DNA of 64,000 bases from Nocardioides renjunii (GCF_034661175.1 NZ_CP141058.1:372001-436000); one strand, 5' to 3'. Positions 17,729-27,117 are shown, counted from the first letter of the stretch. Notes: generated from the letters alone by a model not told the origin. Translations and numbers: made by a program.

Positions 17729-17763
17729 GGGCGGCGGCGGGAGCTCGGCTCCCGCCGCCGCCC
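17729..17763 (+). terminator. Hairpin terminator after the second GH78 gene
   Basis: A perfect 16-bp stem, GGGCGGCGGCGGGAGC with GCTCCCGCCGCCGCCC and a 3-nt loop, begins 8 bp after the stop codon. Confidence 0.85.
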
Positions 17764-17813
17764 GCGGCCGTGCAGGCGGTCGGAGGAGTCGCCGACCGTA
17801 CGATGTGCGCGCC

Positions 17814-18848
17814 ATGTCCGATGCCCGCGGTCCCTCCACCATCCGCGACGTCGCCGCGCTCGCAGGCGTGTCGGTGACCACGGTGTCCAACTTCTTCAAC
17901 CACCCCGAGCGGATGACCGCGACCACGCGTGACCGCGTCGGCGCCGCCGTCGCATCGCTCGGGTTCTCCCCGAGCGACGCCGCCCGCAGCCTGCGGCGCG
18001 GGCGCAGCACGGTCGTCGGCTACATCTCCTTCGAGCTCGCGAGCGCGCGCACGCCGGCGATCACCACCGCGATGGGCGACCGGCTGGCGCAGGCGGGGAT
18101 GCACCTCCTCTCGGCCGTGGACGGCGGGGACCCCGCCCGGGAGCGCGCCTACCTCGAGCTCTTCGAGAGGCAGCGCGTCGCCGGGCTGGTGATCACCCCG
18201 GTGACCGACCTCGAGCCCGAGCTCGCGCGGCTGCGCCGGGCCGGTCTCCGCAGCGTGCTCAGCGCGCAGCGCGCCACGAGCCCCGAGCAGCCCTCGGTCT
18301 CCATCGACCACCGCCACGGCGGCCGCCTCGCCGCCAAGCACCTCCTCGCGACCGGGCGTCGGCGGCTGGCGTTCGTCACCGACACGCTGGAGCTGCACCA
18401 GGTCTCCGAGCGGTTCCAGGGCGCGATGGCCGCTGTGGCCGAGCACCCCGACGCGACGCTCGAGGTGGTCACCTGCCCGGAGCGTTCGGTGGCGGGGGGC
18501 GAGGACGCGGCGGCACAGCTGCTGCGCCGGCCGTCGACCAGCCGTCCCGAGGGCGTGTTCTGCGTCAACGACCTCGTCGCGCTCGGGCTGTGCGGGGGAC
18601 TTCGGCACGCCGTGTCGGTGCCGCAGGACATGGGCGTGGTCGGTTACGACGACATCGAGTTCGCCCGTCTCGGCGCGGTCCCGCTGACCACCGTCAGCTC
18701 GCCGCAGGAGAGGCTCGGCGTCGCCGTCGCCGAGCTGCTGCTCGCCGAGATCGCCTCCGGCGGCGCGCGGGACGACGAGCCGCGTCCCCGTCAGGTGGAG
18801 CTGGAGCCCCGGCTGGTCGTGCGCGCCTCGACCACCGCCGCCCCGTGA
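17814..18848 (+). CDS. LacI family transcriptional regulator (rhamnosidase/MFS locus)
   Basis: The 344-residue protein has an N-terminal LacI HTH with hinge (TIRDVAALAGVSVTTVSNFF, residues about 8-27) and a periplasmic-binding-protein-like effector domain (VVGYISFELA, VAGLVITPV, GVFCVNDLVALGL, VVGYDDIEFARL). The ATG at 17814 is taken as start; a GTG at 17805 is possible. It lies between the second GH78 gene and a sugar-type MFS transporter, so it is the likely repressor for the ACGTTTCAACG boxes at 6434 and 14852 (inference). Confidence 0.9.
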   Translation: MSDARGPSTIRDVAALAGVSVTTVSNFFNHPERMTATTRDRVGAAVASLGFSPSDAARSLRRGRSTVVGYISFELASARTPAITTAMGDRLAQAGMHLLSAVDGGDPARERAYLELFERQRVAGLVITPVTDLEPELARLRRAGLRSVLSAQRATSPEQPSVSIDHRHGGRLAAKHLLATGRRRLAFVTDTLELHQVSERFQGAMAAVAEHPDATLEVVTCPERSVAGGEDAAAQLLRRPSTSRPEGVFCVNDLVALGLCGGLRHAVSVPQDMGVVGYDDIEFARLGAVPLTTVSSPQERLGVAVAELLLAEIASGGARDDEPRPRQVELEPRLVVRASTTAAP

Positions 18849-18906
18849 CGCCGCCGGCGACCGCGACCGCTCGGGCCGCCGGGACGACGACCTCGTCGAT
18901 GTCGCC

Positions 18907-20178
18907 GTGAACCCGGCGCGCGCACGGCACCCGCGACACGTCGAGCGGCTCGTCCTCGTGGCGGGCTCCGCCTCGCTCCTCGACAGCGCGGCGATCATCT
19001 CCGTCGGCTCGGCGCTGCCGCTGTGGCGCTCGCAGCTCCGGCTCGACGACGTCGAGGTCGGGGTCGTCAGCGCGACGATGACGATCGCCATCGCGCTCGG
19101 CGCGCTCGCGGGAGGCTGGCTGGCGGACCGCCTCGGGAGGCGTCGCGTCTTCACGACCACCGTCGCGCTGTACGCCGTCGGGGCTGCGCTGGTGGCCCTG
19201 GCGGGCTCCCGGACCGGCCTGGTCGCCGGCGTCGCGGTCCTCGGTCTCGGGTCGGGGGCCGACCTGCCCGCCTCCATCGCCCTGGTCGCCGGCCGGGTCC
19301 CCGCACGGCTGCGCGGGCGGATGGTCGCCGCCACCCACGTCATGTGGACCGTGGGCATCGTCCTGGCCAGCGCCGCTGCGTTCGCGGTCTCGCCGTTCGG
19401 CCTCCCCGGCATGCGGGCGGTGTTCGGCGCCCTGGCGCTCGGGGCCCTCGCGACACTGGCGGCGCGGCGACGCGCCGTACCGCCGGACCTGGACCCGGAC
19501 CTGGGCCCGGACCCGGGCGCGGCAGCCGGGCCGCGCACCGGCGCGGGGGAGGTCGCCGCAGCGCCGGTCGCCCGGGGCGACGTACGCGTGCTGGTCGCCG
19601 TCGCGCTGTTCTACCTGCTCTACACGCTGGTGGCGAACACCTTCGGCAGCTTCCGCACCTACCTCCTCGTGACGGTGGGTGACGCCAGCCAGGCGGGGGC
19701 CACCGCCATCTCGTTCGGCATGACACTGGTCGGTCTCGTCGGCACGGTCGCCTTCAGCGCCATCGCGGACTCCCGGTGGAGGCGCACGGTGTATCCGTTC
19801 GCCGCGGTGGCACTCGTGTGCTCGCAGGCGATGCTCTCCCTGACGGTCGGCCAGTCGCTGTCTGCGACCGTCGCCGCGCTCGTCCTCTACGCCCTGGCCT
19901 ATCCCTACGTCGGCGAGGGCCTCTACAAGGTCTGGGCGCAGGAGTCGGTGTCCCCGGCGGCGCGGGCGACGTTCCAGGGCGCGACCATCGCCGGAGCCCG
20001 CGCCGCCGCCGCGCTCTTCGCCCTGGTCACGCCGTCGCTCCTCGCGGATGACCCCGCGGTCCTCTTCTGGCTGCTCACGGTGATCGCCGCCGCGGCGGTG
20101 CTGGTCGGCCGGCGGTCCCCTGAGCGGCCCTCCGCCGGCCCGGCCGCTCGGAGCACGCGAGGCGTCCCGACCCCATAG
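18907..20178 (+). CDS. MFS transporter, sugar-porter-like
   Basis: The 423-residue protein has about twelve membrane segments in two halves, split by a charged Asp/Pro-rich cytoplasmic loop (about residues 195-220, DLDPDLGPDPG). The loop-2 signature GGWLADRLGRRRVFTTT (about 78-94) is the MFS GxxxDRxGRR motif, and VPARLRGRM is the matching loop in the N-half. The GTG start is 58 bp downstream of the LacI gene and it is probably co-transcribed. It likely imports the sugar or oligosaccharide released by the GH78 enzymes; the substrate is inferred from context only. Confidence 0.85.
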   Translation: MNPARARHPRHVERLVLVAGSASLLDSAAIISVGSALPLWRSQLRLDDVEVGVVSATMTIAIALGALAGGWLADRLGRRRVFTTTVALYAVGAALVALAGSRTGLVAGVAVLGLGSGADLPASIALVAGRVPARLRGRMVAATHVMWTVGIVLASAAAFAVSPFGLPGMRAVFGALALGALATLAARRRAVPPDLDPDLGPDPGAAAGPRTGAGEVAAAPVARGDVRVLVAVALFYLLYTLVANTFGSFRTYLLVTVGDASQAGATAISFGMTLVGLVGTVAFSAIADSRWRRTVYPFAAVALVCSQAMLSLTVGQSLSATVAALVLYALAYPYVGEGLYKVWAQESVSPAARATFQGATIAGARAAAALFALVTPSLLADDPAVLFWLLTVIAAAAVLVGRRSPERPSAGPAARSTRGVPTP

Positions 20179-20269
20179 CCATTGGGGGGATTTGTCGGCC
20201 CGCGGCCTCGGGCATCGTCGAGGACGTCAACGATCGACATCCGCGAGCACACACCGCAAGGAGCACCAC

Positions 20270-20626
20270 ATGGTCAACGGAATCGCCACGGTCTGGGTCC
20301 CGGTCACCGACATGGACAGGGCCGTCGCCTACTACCGCGACGTCCTCGGGCTGTCGCTGAAGTCGCAGAGCGAGGACTGGTCCGAGCTCGAGACCGACGG
20401 CCTGGTGATCGGCCTCAACGCGCGGGAGTCCGCCACCAGCTCGGACGGCGGTGGTGCCGTGATCTCGTTCCAGCCCGACGGCAGCATCGAGGACGAGCGG
20501 GACGAGCTCACGTCGCGGGGCGGCGAGCTGACCGGCGAGATCTCGGAGCACCCGTGGGGCCGGATCCTCCCCTTCAGGGACAGCGAGGGCAACGACCTCC
20601 AGCTCTACAGCCCGCCCGCCGACTGA
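20270..20626 (+). CDS. VOC family (glyoxalase/bleomycin-resistance fold) protein
   Basis: The 118-residue protein has the beta-alpha-beta-beta-beta pattern: TVWVPVTDMDRAVAYYRDVLGL (shortened) at the start and PFRDSEGNDLQLYSP at the end, with the metal-site Glu/Gln replaced in part. Members are metal-dependent lyases, dioxygenases or binding proteins; function unassigned. The ATG at 20270 follows AAGGAGCACCAC, a clear ribosome site. It converges with the ABC operon across a strong hairpin. Confidence 0.85.
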   Translation: MVNGIATVWVPVTDMDRAVAYYRDVLGLSLKSQSEDWSELETDGLVIGLNARESATSSDGGGAVISFQPDGSIEDERDELTSRGGELTGEISEHPWGRILPFRDSEGNDLQLYSPPAD

Positions 20627-20668
20627 CGGATCGGCCGGCGACGGCCGACCCCAGGCGTGACGCAGCGC

Positions 20669-20703
20669 GACGACGCCCCGGAGCGATCCTCCGGGGCGTC
20701 GTC
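20669..20703. terminator. Bidirectional terminator between VOC gene and ABC operon
   Basis: A perfect 15-bp stem, GACGACGCCCCGGAG (20669-20683) with CTCCGGGGCGTCGTC (20689-20703) and a 5-nt loop, sits between convergent genes. Confidence 0.85.
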
Positions 20704-20716
20704 GTGTCCGGGACCG

Positions 20717-21613
20717 TCAGCCCTTGAGCCCGGCCCGCGACACGCCCTCGACGACGAAGCGCTGCGCGGCGGCGTAGAGGACGAGCACCGGCACGGACGC
20801 GATCACCGCGCCGGCCATCAGCAGGTCGTAGCGCACGGCGTTGGCGTTCTGCAGCGTGGCGAGGCCCGCGGGCAGGGTCTGGCTCTCGGGGGAGAACAGG
20901 ACGTAGACGGGCCAGAGGAAGTCGTTCCAGTTGGTGAGGAACGACAGCATGCCGAGGGTCACCAGCGCCGGTCGCGACAGCGGCAGCACCACGGTGAGGA
21001 ACGTGCGGAAGCGCCCGGCCCCGTCCATGGCGGCCGCCTCCTCGAGCTCCGGCGGGATGCCGAGGAAGAACTGGCGCATGAAGAAGACGCCGAACGCGCC
21101 GGCCGCACCCGGCACGATGACCGCGGCCAAGGTGTCGAGCCACCCGATCCGGCTGGTGATGAGGTAGTTGGGGATCAGCAGGATCACCGGCGGGATGAAG
21201 AGCGTGCCGATGATGATCCCGAAGATCCACTTCTTGCCGGCGAAGTCCATCCGCGCCAGCGCGTAGCCGGCGAGCGCCGCCGTGGCGACGATGAGCAGCG
21301 ACTGCAGGCCGGCGGCGACGAGCGAGTTGACGAGCCAGCGCACGACGGGAGTGCCGTCGTTGCCGAGGATGGCGTCGAACGCCTGGGTCGTCGGGTCGTC
21401 CGGGATCCACTGCGGGTCGGGCGAGGCGGCGTCGCCGGTGGTCTTGAACGCCGTCGAGAGCATGTAGACCAGCGGGCTGATGAACAGCAGCGTCAGGACG
21501 CCGAGGACGCCGTACTGCAGGATCCGGCGCAGCTTGGCCGGACTGCCCGCCGAGCCGCTGTGGTCGTCGCGGTGCTCGGTGGCGGGCTCGCGGGTGGGGG
21601 TGGCGGTGCTCAT
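20717..21613 (-). CDS. Carbohydrate ABC transporter permease (MalG/CUT1 type)
   Basis: The 298-residue protein has six membrane segments and the EAA loop (LEEAAAMDGAGRFRTFLTVV, about residues 188-207) that docks the ATPase. It ends with the usual VEGVSRAGLKG of MalG-type permeases. It is the last gene of a three-gene importer operon: its ATG overlaps the stop of the first permease by 4 bp. No ATPase gene is nearby, so a shared MsmK/UgpC-type ATPase probably energises it. Confidence 0.93.
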   Translation of the reverse strand: MSTATPTREPATEHRDDHSGSAGSPAKLRRILQYGVLGVLTLLFISPLVYMLSTAFKTTGDAASPDPQWIPDDPTTQAFDAILGNDGTPVVRWLVNSLVAAGLQSLLIVATAALAGYALARMDFAGKKWIFGIIIGTLFIPPVILLIPNYLITSRIGWLDTLAAVIVPGAAGAFGVFFMRQFFLGIPPELEEAAAMDGAGRFRTFLTVVLPLSRPALVTLGMLSFLTNWNDFLWPVYVLFSPESQTLPAGLATLQNANAVRYDLLMAGAVIASVPVLVLYAAAQRFVVEGVSRAGLKG

Positions 21614-22587
21614 CGTCGGCTGCCCTCCGGCTCACGGTCGCGGAACAGGAAGAACACCAGCGTGCTGACCAGCATCAGGAAGAAGGAGAAGATCATCGAC
21701 ATCGCGGTCGAGTCCCCCGAGTTGAAGTTGGTCAGGCCGGTGTCGGCGATCTGGTAGATCGCGGTGCGGGTCTCCGTGCCGGGTCCGCCCTGGGTCATCA
21801 GGAACGACTGCCCGAACATGTTGACCGAGGCGATGATCGTCACGCTCGTGACGAACAGCAGCACCGGACGCAGGCCGGGGAGCGTGACGTGGATGAACCG
21901 CTGCCAGCCGTTGGCGCCGTCCATCCGCGCGGCCTCGTAGAGGTCGGGGGAGATCTCCCCGAGCGCGGCGAGGTAGATGATCGCGTTGAAGCCGAGCGTC
22001 CACCACACGGTGACGCCGACGAGCGAGATCCACGCCCACGGCTGCGACGTCAGCCACGCGGTGTCCGACGGCAGCCCGAGCACGCCGAGGTAGTGGTTGA
22101 CGAGCCCGATGTTGGAGTCGAGGAGGTAGCGCCACAGCACCGCGACCACGGCCACGCCGAGGACGTACGGCGCGAAGTACATCGCCCGGAACAAGTTGCG
22201 GCCGCGGAACTTCTCGTTCATCACCATCGCCACGAGCAGCGGCAGCACCAGCAGCAGCGGCACGGAGAGCGCGGTGAAGATCCAGGTGGCCTTCATGGAG
22301 TCCCAGAACGCCTCGGCGTAGGGCGACGTGCCGTCGATGAGCCCGGTGTAGTTCTCCAGCCCGACCCACGGCTTCTCCGGCAGCGAGTAGTCGTACTCGT
22401 GCAGGCTGATCCAGAGGCCGTAGGCGAACGGCGCGATGACGAAGGCCAGGAAGAGCAGCAGGTAGGGGGCGAGGAACAGGTAGGCGTCGCGGGTCTCGTG
22501 CTCGCGCCGCCCGCCCGGTGGCGCACCGGAGGCCGGCGCGGACCGGACGTCCTCGCTCGCGTCGTCCACCGTCTGGGTCGTGGTCAT
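21610..22587 (-). CDS. Carbohydrate ABC transporter permease (MalF/CUT1 type)
   Basis: The 325-residue protein has a long N-terminal cytoplasmic segment with ETRDAYLFLAPYLLLFLAFV beginning TM1 and six membrane segments. The EAA loop is YEAARMDGANGWQRFIHVTL (about residues 223-242). It forms the heterodimeric channel with the MalG-type partner. It starts 4 bp after the binding-protein stop and overlaps the next gene (ATGA). Substrate is probably an oligosaccharide linked to the GH2 enzyme of the same regulon. Confidence 0.93.
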   Translation of the reverse strand: MTTTQTVDDASEDVRSAPASGAPPGGRREHETRDAYLFLAPYLLLFLAFVIAPFAYGLWISLHEYDYSLPEKPWVGLENYTGLIDGTSPYAEAFWDSMKATWIFTALSVPLLLVLPLLVAMVMNEKFRGRNLFRAMYFAPYVLGVAVVAVLWRYLLDSNIGLVNHYLGVLGLPSDTAWLTSQPWAWISLVGVTVWWTLGFNAIIYLAALGEISPDLYEAARMDGANGWQRFIHVTLPGLRPVLLFVTSVTIIASVNMFGQSFLMTQGGPGTETRTAIYQIADTGLTNFNSGDSTAMSMIFSFFLMLVSTLVFFLFRDREPEGSRR

Positions 22588-22591
22588 CGTG

Positions 22592-23902
22592 TCACCGCCC
22601 GAACTTGTCGAGGTTGGCCTGGAGCAGCTGCGTCGCGCGGCCGGCGGCGTCGCTGAGGGCTTCGTCCGGCTTGAGCCGGCCGAGGATGGCCTCGCTCACC
22701 GCCGTCTCCAGCGTCTGCGTCTGCACGTCCGGGACGCCGGGGACGCTGGGCAGGAAGCGCATCGCCGGGATGGCAGAGGCGAGCGCCGACTGCGGGGAGT
22801 CCTTGAACTCCGTGGACTCGCGCGCCTCGTTGAGCGCGGGGATCATGCCGGCGCCGGACCAGGCCGCCGACTGCTCGGTGAGGTAGCGGATGAACGCCTT
22901 GCCGGCCTTCAGCCGGTCGTCCTCGGGCTCGCGGTCGCGGAAGAGGACGAGGTGGTGGGAGTTGGCCCACACGGCGGGCTGCTCGCCGATCGTCGGGATC
23001 GGCGCGATGCCCCAGTCGAGGTCGCCGCCGGCGGCCTGCAGGTCGTTGATCTGCCAGATGCCGTCCCAGGTGAAGGCGCCCTCGCCGTTCTTGAAGGCGG
23101 TGTACTGGGTGTCCACGGCGACGTTGTCGGGGCTGTAGCCCTCCTCGACCTGGCGGCGCATCCACGACAGCGCCTCGACGCCCGCGTCGCTGTCGAAGAG
23201 CGCCTCGCTGCCGTCCTCGGCGTAGGGCTCGCCGCCGAACTGCCACAGCAGCGAGAGGAACATCAGGTGGGCGGGCCAGCGGTTCGGCATCCAGAAGGGG
23301 GTCTCGACGCCCTCGCCGGTCATCTGGTCGAGCACCTGGCGCAGCTCGTCGCCCGTGCCCGGCTGCCCGGAGGCGCCGACGCGCTCGAGCATCGAGCGGT
23401 TGGTGTAGCTCGCGAGGCAGTGCACGTCGAGCGGCACGCCGTACCGGACGTCGTTGACCATCCCGCCGTTCCAGACCTGCTCGGGGTACTGGTCGGCGCT
23501 GATGCCGAGCTCCTCGAGGACGTCGTCGAGCGGGTTGAGCGTCTGGCGGGCCGACTGGGTGGCCAGCTGCTCGAGGTGCATGGCGCCGACGTCGGGACCG
23601 CGGCCGGCGTGCACCGCGGCCACGACCCGCTGGTAGTACTGCGCCCAGTTGATGGTGTTCTGCTCGACGGTGATGAGGTCCTGGCTGGAGTTGAACCGGG
23701 CGACCAGGTCGCGCATCGCGGGGCCGTCGCCGCCGGTGAACCCGTGCCAGTAGCTGATCGTCACCGGCGGCCCGTCATAGCTGGCGCCGAGCGCGGCGCC
23801 GGTGTCCACCACCGGCGTGGTCGCGCCTCCGCACCCGCTCACCACGGACGCCACGGTCGCGCCGCCGGCGACCGCCAGCAGCTGTCGTCGGGTCAGGGTC
23901 AT
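22592..23902 (-). CDS. Extracellular carbohydrate-binding lipoprotein (ABC importer, family 1)
   Basis: The 436-residue solute-binding protein has a Tat-like start (TRRQLLAVAGGATVASVV) and lipobox VSGC (Cys about 24). Family-1 features include ISYWHGFTGGDGPAM, VARFNSSQDLITVE, YGVPLDVHCLASYTN and GEGAFTWDGIWQIND. It captures the sugar outside the cell and delivers it to the two permeases. It is the first gene of the operon. An operator with -35-like TTTACA lies about 60-75 bp upstream, pointing to LacI control. Confidence 0.93.
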   Translation of the reverse strand: MTLTRRQLLAVAGGATVASVVSGCGGATTPVVDTGAALGASYDGPPVTISYWHGFTGGDGPAMRDLVARFNSSQDLITVEQNTINWAQYYQRVVAAVHAGRGPDVGAMHLEQLATQSARQTLNPLDDVLEELGISADQYPEQVWNGGMVNDVRYGVPLDVHCLASYTNRSMLERVGASGQPGTGDELRQVLDQMTGEGVETPFWMPNRWPAHLMFLSLLWQFGGEPYAEDGSEALFDSDAGVEALSWMRRQVEEGYSPDNVAVDTQYTAFKNGEGAFTWDGIWQINDLQAAGGDLDWGIAPIPTIGEQPAVWANSHHLVLFRDREPEDDRLKAGKAFIRYLTEQSAAWSGAGMIPALNEARESTEFKDSPQSALASAIPAMRFLPSVPGVPDVQTQTLETAVSEAILGRLKPDEALSDAAGRATQLLQANLDKFGR

Positions 23903-23963
23903 CGCTCAGCTCCTCGGGATGCGCGCGTCGGGGGGCCGCGCGACAGGTCCGGTCTACTACGGA

Positions 23964-23979
23964 TTTCCAACGATGTAAA
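23964..23979. promoter_or_regulatory. LacI-type operator of the ABC importer operon
   Basis: TTTCCAACGATGTAAA is an imperfect palindrome centred on CG. On the minus strand TTTACA is followed after 17 bp by TAGACC, a plausible promoter. The 14 bases TCCAACGATGTAAA recur at 25099-25112 before the regulator and GH2 genes. Confidence 0.75.
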
Positions 23980-24039
23980 GCAGGGGATGTGGCGTCCGCC
24001 ACAGGCCGACGGTCGGCAGTCGGCGGGCGGCCGACGGGC

Positions 24040-25047
24040 TCAGCGGTCTCCGGCGGTGCTGTCCCGCTCGACCACCACGAAGGGGACGTCGGGGTCCGGC
24101 GACTCCTCGACGCCGGACAGCCGGGCGTGCAGCGTGTGCACGGCGCGGACCGCGAGCTGCACCTTGTCGGGCGACACCGTCGTCAGCGTCGGCACGCTGT
24201 AGGCGCACTCGTCGATGTCGTCGAAGCCGCCCACCGCCACGTCCTCGGGCACCCGGACCCCGTGCTGGCGTAGCGCGGCCAGCGCCCCGAGGGCGAGGAG
24301 GTCGTTGAAGCAGAACACCGCGTCGAACGGGGCGCCGGCCGCTACGAGCCGGTGGATCGCCGCGGCCCCGTCGGCCCGGCGGTAGTTGGCGGCCGGCGCC
24401 CACAGCTCCTCGTGCCAGGGGATGTCGAGCTCCTCGTGCGCGCGCTGGTAGCCGGCCAGCCGGAGCCGGGCCGCGCTGACGTGCCGCTCGGTCGGGGTGC
24501 CGACGACCGCGATCCGCCGCCGCCCGGCGGCGAGCAGGGTGTGCGTCAGCCGCGCGGCCGCCTTCACGTTGTCGATGCGGAGGTGGTCCACGGTGCTGTC
24601 GGTGACGTGCTCGCCGAGCATGACGACCGGCGTACGTCGTGCCGTCTGCTCGATGTCCTCGCGCAGCAGGCCGAGGGGGCTGAGGATGACCCCGTCGACG
24701 AGCCCCGGCCGGATCCCCGAGAGCACCTCGAGCTCGCGCTGCCGCTCGCCGTCGGTCTGCTCGACGAGCACCGTCAGGCCGAGCCGGTCGGCCGCCTCGA
24801 TGACGTGGGCGGCCACCTCGGCGAAGTAGACCTCGTCGAGCCGGGGCACCCCGAGCGCGATGACGCCCGTACGCCCCGTGCGCAGGCTGCGCGCCTGGAG
24901 GTTCGGGCGGTAGTCGAGCTGCTCGACGGCCGCCTCGACCTTCGCGCGGGTCGTCGCGCTGACGTGGGGGTAGCCGTTGATGACGTTGGAGACGGTCTTG
25001 ACCGAGACCCCGGCCAGCAGCGCGACGTCCTTGAGCCTCACCGCCAT
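24040..25047 (-). CDS. LacI family regulator of the ABC importer/GH2 regulon
   Basis: The 335-residue protein has an HTH at the N-terminus (RLKDVALLAGVSVKTVSNVI, residues 4-23) and a sugar-sensing domain (VIALGVPRLDEVYFAEVAAH, FCFNDLLALGALAAL, VGGFDDIDECAY). The ATG at 25047 is preceded by CGGAGGACAGCTC; the frame extends further upstream but crosses the operator. The box at 25097 lies just ahead of it, suggesting autoregulation and joint control of the divergent GH2 gene and of the importer operon (box at 23964). Confidence 0.93.
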   Translation of the reverse strand: MAVRLKDVALLAGVSVKTVSNVINGYPHVSATTRAKVEAAVEQLDYRPNLQARSLRTGRTGVIALGVPRLDEVYFAEVAAHVIEAADRLGLTVLVEQTDGERQRELEVLSGIRPGLVDGVILSPLGLLREDIEQTARRTPVVMLGEHVTDSTVDHLRIDNVKAAARLTHTLLAAGRRRIAVVGTPTERHVSAARLRLAGYQRAHEELDIPWHEELWAPAANYRRADGAAAIHRLVAAGAPFDAVFCFNDLLALGALAALRQHGVRVPEDVAVGGFDDIDECAYSVPTLTTVSPDKVQLAVRAVHTLHARLSGVEESPDPDVPFVVVERDSTAGDR

Positions 25048-25096
25048 GAGCTGTCCTCCGTGACACGGCGCCGTGCGCCGGCTGGGTTGCTGCGCG

Positions 25097-25112
25097 TCTC
25101 CAACGATGTAAA
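25097..25112. promoter_or_regulatory. LacI-type operator in the divergent regulator/GH2 control region
   Basis: TCTCCAACGATGTAAA shares 14 identical bases with the box at 23964. On the minus strand its TTTACA can be a -35 for the regulator gene. Confidence 0.75.
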
Positions 25113-25194
25113 CATACGAGGAACCCGCGTCGTCCGCCACGACCCCGTGTCGCCCGGCGCCGTGCCGCCGCCGTCCACGACCCTAGGAGAGCAC

Positions 25195-27117
25195 GTGCCC
25201 GAGTCTCCCGTCACCGCCCCGGACGCCAGTGGGACCGACCCGGGGACCGACCCGGGGACCGGTGCGCTGGACCCCGCCGACGAGCTCCTGCACCCCCGAC
25301 CGCAGTTCGCCCGGGCGGAGTGGACCGAGCTCGACGGCCCCTGGCAGTTCGCGTACGACGACGAGGACGCCGGCCTCGACGCGACGTGGGCCGCCCGCGA
25401 GGACGTCTTCGACCGCGAGATCGTCGTCCCCTTCCCGCCGGAGTCGCGGCTCTCGGGGATCCACGACCCCGGCTACCACCCCGTCGTCTGGTATCGCCGC
25501 GTCGTGCCGTGCCCGCGGCCCGGCGACGGCGACCGGATCCTGCTGACCTTCGGCGCGGTCGACTACCGCTGCACGGTCTGGGTCAACGGCCACCGCGTCG
25601 GCGACCACGAGGGCGGGCACTCGTCGTTCACCCTCGACGTCACCGCCGCCCTCGAGGCCGACACCGACAACCAGGTCGTCGTCGTGCGGGCCGAGGACTG
25701 GCACGACGACGTCACCCAGCCGCGGGGCAAGCAGGACTGGGCCGAGAAGCCGCACACCATCTGGTACCACCGCACCACCGGGATCTGGCAGCCCGTGTGG
25801 TGGGAGCGGGTCAGCCCCGCCCACCTCACCGACCTGCACGTCACCCCCGACGTGGTGCGCGGCCGCATCGACGTGGAGGCGCGGGTCCCCAGGTCGGCCG
25901 GGCCCGGCCTCGCGCTGCGCTGCCGGGTGCGGTTCGAGGGGGAGACCCTCGCCGAGACCACGGTCACCGTCGTCGACCCCGACCTGCGGCTGTCGGTGGA
26001 GCTGCCGTTCGCCCGCAACTACCAGGAGGTGCACCGCATCACCTGGCGACCCGAGTGGCCCAACCTCCTCGACGTCGACCTCACGCTGCTGCGCGACGGC
26101 GAGCCGGTCGACGAGGTCACCAGCTACACCGGCTTCCGCCAGGTCGGCTACGCCGACGGGCACTTCCTGCTCAACAACCACCCCTACTTCCTCCGGCTGG
26201 TGCTCGGCCAGGGCTACTGGCCCGAGTCGCACCTCGCCGCGCCGTCGCCGGCGGCGCTGCGTCGCGAGGTCGAGCTCATCAAGGAGCTCGGGTTCAACGG
26301 CGTACGCGTCCACCAGAAGGTCGAGGACCCGCGCTTCCTCTACTGGTGCGACCGCCTCGGCCTGGTGGTGTGGGGCGAGATGCCCAGCCCCTACGCCTAC
26401 TCGCCGACGATGGTCGAGCGCCTGACCCGCGAGTGGCTCGAGGTCGTCAGTCGCGACCGCAGCCACCCCTGCATCGTCACGTGGGTGCCGCTCAACGAGA
26501 GCTGGGGCTTCCAGATGGTCGAGCAGGACGCCGCCCAGCGACACTTCGCCTCCGCGCTCTACCACCTGACCCGGTCGGTCGACCCGACCCGGCCCGCGAT
26601 CAGCAACGACGGCTGGGAGCACACCGACAGCGACATCTGGGGCGTGCACGACTACGGCCCGAGCGGCCGCGGGCTCCGCGAGCGCTACGGCACCCGCGAG
26701 GCGCTCGACCGCAACCTGCGCGAGGGCCGTCCCGGACGCCGTCGGGTGCTGCTCGAGGAGGGCACCGACCGCGGCCAGCCGGTCGTGATCACCGAGTTCG
26801 GCGGCCTGTCCTTCACCCCGGACGAGGGCCAGGACTGGTTCGGCTACTCCACCGTCGCCAGCGCCGACGACCTCGTCGCCAAGCTGGCCGAGCTCGTCGA
26901 CGCGCTGGTCGACAGCCCCACCATCGCGGGCTTCTGCTACACCCAGCTCACCGACACCGAGCAGGAGGACAACGGCCTCCTGACCGCCGACCGTGAGCCG
27001 AAGGCACCGGTGGAGCGCATCCGCGCGGCCCTGTCGCGACCCGCGCGCTCCGACCCGGCCAGCGAGGTGGACCAGACCCGCGAGGAGGCCGCGGCACCGA
27101 CCGGCGACGCCCCCTGA
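25195..27117 (+). CDS. Glycoside hydrolase family 2 enzyme (beta-galactosidase/beta-glucuronidase type)
   Basis: A 640-residue retaining glycosidase. N-terminal sugar-binding jelly roll (LDGPWQFAYDDEDAGLDATW, GYHPVVWYRRVVP), immunoglobulin-like middle domain, then TIM barrel (GVRVHQKVEDPRFLYWCDRL). The acid-base Glu435 is in LNESWGF and the probable nucleophile Glu534 in ITEFGG. No signal peptide, so it acts in the cytoplasm on imported oligosaccharide. The GTG at 25195 has AGGAGA 6 bp upstream; the long open frame before it crosses the operator. Divergent from the LacI regulator with a shared box. Exact substrate (beta-galactoside, glucuronide or mannoside) is not decided by sequence alone. 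Confidence 0.9.
   Translation: MPESPVTAPDASGTDPGTDPGTGALDPADELLHPRPQFARAEWTELDGPWQFAYDDEDAGLDATWAAREDVFDREIVVPFPPESRLSGIHDPGYHPVVWYRRVVPCPRPGDGDRILLTFGAVDYRCTVWVNGHRVGDHEGGHSSFTLDVTAALEADTDNQVVVVRAEDWHDDVTQPRGKQDWAEKPHTIWYHRTTGIWQPVWWERVSPAHLTDLHVTPDVVRGRIDVEARVPRSAGPGLALRCRVRFEGETLAETTVTVVDPDLRLSVELPFARNYQEVHRITWRPEWPNLLDVDLTLLRDGEPVDEVTSYTGFRQVGYADGHFLLNNHPYFLRLVLGQGYWPESHLAAPSPAALRREVELIKELGFNGVRVHQKVEDPRFLYWCDRLGLVVWGEMPSPYAYSPTMVERLTREWLEVVSRDRSHPCIVTWVPLNESWGFQMVEQDAAQRHFASALYHLTRSVDPTRPAISNDGWEHTDSDIWGVHDYGPSGRGLRERYGTREALDRNLREGRPGRRRVLLEEGTDRGQPVVITEFGGLSFTPDEGQDWFGYSTVASADDLVAKLAELVDALVDSPTIAGFCYTQLTDTEQEDNGLLTADREPKAPVERIRAALSRPARSDPASEVDQTREEAAAPTGDAP

Noticed and set aside
14982..19538. 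Very long minus-strand open frame across the GH78, LacI and MFS genes
   Set aside because: It is antisense to well-supported genes, is Arg/Gly/Ala-rich and lacks any domain; typical high-G+C shadow.
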